DNA of 6,222 nt. It comes from Candidatus Bathyarchaeota archaeon. Its GTDB lineage: Archaea > Thermoproteota > Bathyarchaeia > RBG-16-48-13 > GCA-020355125. The notes beneath the pieces are model-generated. The model ran no database searches, was not told the origin of the DNA, and saw only the letters and a program-made list of their open reading frames with translations. Shown one piece after another: positions 5,301 to 6,222 of this stretch (the first letter of the stretch is position 1; each line of letters begins with the position of its first letter). Where the stretch lies: contig JAUWWH010000059.1 of the NCBI GenBank assembly GCA_030617005.1, positions 1 to 6,222 on the forward strand. The letters are read 5' to 3'. A program made the translations under genes and the position numbers.

Positions 5301-6222
5301 TTATATGTAGTCTATCAATCGTTTTTGGAGACTTCCTTCTTTTAGTGCAATGATGTATTCGATAACATCGTCTAACTCTCTAAAATGGAGATTTTTTAAT
5401 TTATTGAAACCCCAACCTGAACACTTTATGCTGGAGATTATAGAGGCTACAGTTACGGACTTCATCAAGTTTCCAGTCAGTTTATATGCAGCTAGGAAAG
5501 CTCCGCACCAAGTATCACCGGCTCCAGTAGTATCCACTACTCTTCCTATTGGGGAGGATAGAGCAGGAATCATCTGTATTCCACTTTCACTACTTATTAT
5601 GGCTCCGAGTTCCCCTAAGGTGACGATTAGATTTTTTGCTTTTAAGAGTCTCAGTGCAGTGGAGACAGAGCTTGTTTGGGTGAGAGCTTTGGCTTCGGAA
5701 TCGTTTAGGATAAAGAAATCAACTTTTAAAGCCAGCTTCTTTAACGCTTCTCGGCTCTTCTTCCCTTCCTGAATATAGCCCAACCAAGTGTTAATGGATA
5801 TCAACGTGTCTGGGGACTCTTTTTTAATTGTATCAATTATTTTTACTGCCTTCTTAACCCTCATAGGAGATATGTGAATCGCGACTTGGTCTCCAAGAAG
5901 GTTGAGAGGGATTACTTGGGAAGTTATCCTTGCTCCAGCACCATGGTTCACCTTCAAGTATTTGGCTTCCCAACGTTCATTATATTTGATGTGGAAGCTT
6001 GTGGAAGGCATATTGTACATTTTCACGTACTTGGAATTGAATAAGTCTAAAATATCAATGAACTTGTAGTCTCTTCCTATACGAGAGATCAAGTATACAT
6101 CAGGAAAGAGGGTTCTAGCCGCTATGGCAGCATACAGGGCAGCTCCCCCAGGTTGAATCCGAACACCATTCGCGTTCTCAATTCTATCCACCGAGACATT
6201 ACCAACGAACAACAGAGAACCA
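5301..6222 (-). CDS. PfkB/ribokinase-family carbohydrate kinase (5' end beyond window)
   Basis: ATP-dependent kinase of the ribokinase superfamily, which phosphorylates sugars or nucleosides. Numbering from TTG 6212: FVGNVSVD (2-9) with the substrate-binding Asp9; PGGAALYAA (21-29), the family's GG motif; NDSE (170-173), the NxxE metal motif; VTLGELGA (197-204); and DTTGAGDTWCGAF (227-239), whose Asp233 is the catalytic base, within the anion-hole loop. The core is complete at about 303 residues. The frame stays open past the TTG to the window edge (codons for G, S, L), so the true start probably lies just outside and only a few residues are missing. The substrate cannot be assigned; archaeal relatives include ribokinases, nucleoside kinases and ADP-independent sugar kinases. 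It precedes the radical SAM remnant. Confidence 0.92.
   Translation of the reverse strand, partial: GSLLFVGNVSVDRIENANGVRIQPGGAALYAAIAARTLFPDVYLISRIGRDYKFIDILDLFNSKYVKMYNMPSTSFHIKYNERWEAKYLKVNHGAGARITSQVIPLNLLGDQVAIHISPMRVKKAVKIIDTIKKESPDTLISINTWLGYIQEGKKSREALKKLALKVDFFILNDSEAKALTQTSSVSTALRLLKAKNLIVTLGELGAIISSESGIQMIPALSSPIGRVVDTTGAGDTWCGAFLAAYKLTGNLMKSVTVASIISSIKCSGWGFNKLKNLHFRELDDVIEYIIALKEGSLQKRLIDYI

Noticed and set aside
5350..5772. 140-codon plus-strand frame
   Set aside because: Lies fully inside the well-supported PfkB kinase on the other strand; its translation has no family character.
1..6222. tRNA genes, CRISPR arrays, IS elements or attachment sites
   Set aside because: No cloverleaf with a T-loop GTTCRA motif, no regularly spaced repeats, no transposase or integrase domain and no long terminal inverted repeats were seen on either strand.

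Overview
This window comes from an AT-rich archaeal chromosome. The clearest marker is a complete transcription factor B (TFB/TFIIB-type initiation factor), which only archaea carry among prokaryotes. Start sites preceded by Shine-Dalgarno sequences, frequent TTG starts, TATA-like promoter elements and T-tract terminators fit this. The exact lineage cannot be fixed from the sequence; an uncultured TACK-type archaeon such as a Bathyarchaeia member is my weak guess from the flavour of the small proteins.

Layout, left to right. (1) 136-438 (-): a small PadR-like winged-helix regulator, with a near-perfect 16-bp dyad over its probable promoter. (2) 439-1042: an intergenic stretch followed by an unrecognised small ORF (854-1042 +) that overlaps the TFB start by 8 nt; its frame stays open back to 650 without a standard start codon. 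(3) 1035-1973 (+): TFB. (4) 2111-2320 (-): a two-helix DUF2798-like membrane protein, convergent with TFB across a terminator region holding a T-tract on each strand. (5) 2466-3678: a zone of decay and miniproteins. It holds a ferritin/rubrerythrin-like pseudogene with two nonsense codons and one frameshift, a possible antisense relic, a 46-aa helical ORF, a 61-aa zinc-finger-like ORF (+), and a 50-aa zinc-ribbon-like ORF (-) found by reading the minus strand. (6) 3918-4733 (+): a phosphoribosyltransferase-fold protein resembling uracil phosphoribosyltransferase, with a TTG start and a strong Shine-Dalgarno. (7) 4931-5248 (-): the broken C-terminal remnant of a radical SAM protein. (8) 5301-6222 (-): a PfkB/ribokinase-family sugar or nucleoside kinase that runs off the right edge.

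There is no obvious multi-gene pathway. The genes are mostly single units on alternating strands, mixing intact housekeeping-like genes (TFB, PfkB kinase, PRTase-like) with gene remnants. The kinase and the PRTase-like protein could both belong to nucleoside or sugar-phosphate salvage, but they are on opposite strands, separated by a pseudogene, and nothing directly links them. I found no CRISPR array, tRNA, rRNA, transposase or prophage gene. The most unusual points are the paired cysteine-rich miniproteins, the divergent UPRT-like protein, the padR dyad, and the clustering of degraded genes.
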